Origin: Vibrio maritimus
GTDB lineage: Bacteria; Pseudomonadota; Gammaproteobacteria; Enterobacterales; Vibrionaceae
Length of the DNA: 64,000 nt
NCBI GenBank assembly: GCA_003263775.1
Contig: JYJJ01000065.1
Coordinates: forward strand, 1 to 64,000
Reading direction: 5' to 3'
Positions 63,902 to 64,000 of the stretch are shown one piece after another. The notes beneath the pieces were generated by a model that was not told the origin of the DNA, searched no databases, and saw only the letters and a list, made by a program, of their open reading frames with translations. A program made the translations under genes and the position numbers. Within the stretch, counting starts at the first letter, position 1, and each line of letters opens with the position of its first letter.

Positions 63902-64000
63902 GGAGGGGTTCCTAGTACGGTTTGGGTATAGAACAATAGATGGTATTCTATCGCCAATTTTCAAGTCATTGACGACCATTTTCAATAGCGATGATGCAAA
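63902..64000. other. Right edge, upstream of the DUF3549 gene
   Basis: About 100 bases with no recognisable gene; probably the promoter of the DUF3549 gene. The next gene lies outside the window. Confidence 0.4.

Noticed and set aside
1..64000. CRISPR arrays, tRNA/rRNA genes, insertion sequences, prophage or att sites
   Set aside because: No regularly spaced repeats, tRNA arms, transposase or integrase reading frames were seen on either strand.

Overview
The window reads as a chromosome-1 segment of a Vibrio species. Several things point there. The order toxS-toxR / htpG-adk-hemH is typical of Vibrio. There is a complete nqrABCDEF operon with apbE and nqrM. A polar-type flagellin C-terminus sits at the left edge. 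Many small families that I know mainly from Vibrionaceae are present (DUF2850, DUF3301, DUF3549, DUF4250), as are a VarA-boxed CsrB RNA and a locus resembling the VcdRP dual-function RNA. I see no rRNA, tRNA, insertion sequence, prophage, integron or CRISPR. This is core genome rather than an island.

Layout. 1-6 kb: flagellin end, selenoprotein-W-like protein, toxRS, htpG (sigma32-type promoter), adk, hemH. 6-12 kb: POT peptide transporter, rfaH, dapD, yebG (LexA box), a LysR regulator divergent from a TDT-family transporter. 12-22 kb: recC-recB-recD. 22-30 kb: small unknown gene, argA (ARG box), DUF2850 protein, mltA, tcdA-csdE convergent with csdA-yajL-panE. 30-37 kb: Tsx/OmpK-like porin with a CRP site, LON-domain protein, an ECF sigma/ChrR pair, ampG, ppiA, yajG, rlmG, bolA. 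37-47 kb: nqrA-F, apbE, nqrM, dinB (LexA box), a Gre-like protein, a YggN-like protein. 47-54 kb: NSS transporter, DUF4250, yaeP, pepD, a probable vcdRP locus, a purine permease with a PurR box, gpt. 54-64 kb: EamA transporter, GlxA-like regulator, frsA, crl, proBA, yaiI, a KfrA-like small protein, csrB, a GNAT acetyltransferase, DUF3301 and DUF3549 proteins.

Quality of the sequence. At least fifteen normally intact genes (htpG, the LysR gene, recC, recB, recD, csdA, ppiA, rlmG, dinB, eamA, frsA, crl, proB, proA, yaiI) are each broken by one or two short indels, mostly one missing base. For all but eamA, whose correction is ambiguous, restoring the base gives a family-like protein of the expected length. 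I treat these as probable sequencing or assembly errors, annotate the full spans as CDS, and give each break point.

Regulation and function. The window holds regulators of several global circuits: ToxRS, CsrB (VarS/VarA-CsrA), RfaH, Crl, a singlet-oxygen-type ECF sigma with ChrR, and a CRP-linked small RNA/peptide. Metabolic blocks cover Na+-pumping respiration, proline, arginine, lysine and pantothenate steps, purine salvage, cell-wall recycling, and RecBCD repair with two SOS genes. The most interesting points are the vcdRP-like locus, candidate sigma/ChrR promoters in front of the sigma operon, the LON gene and hemH, a perfect palindrome at bolA, and a structured adk leader.
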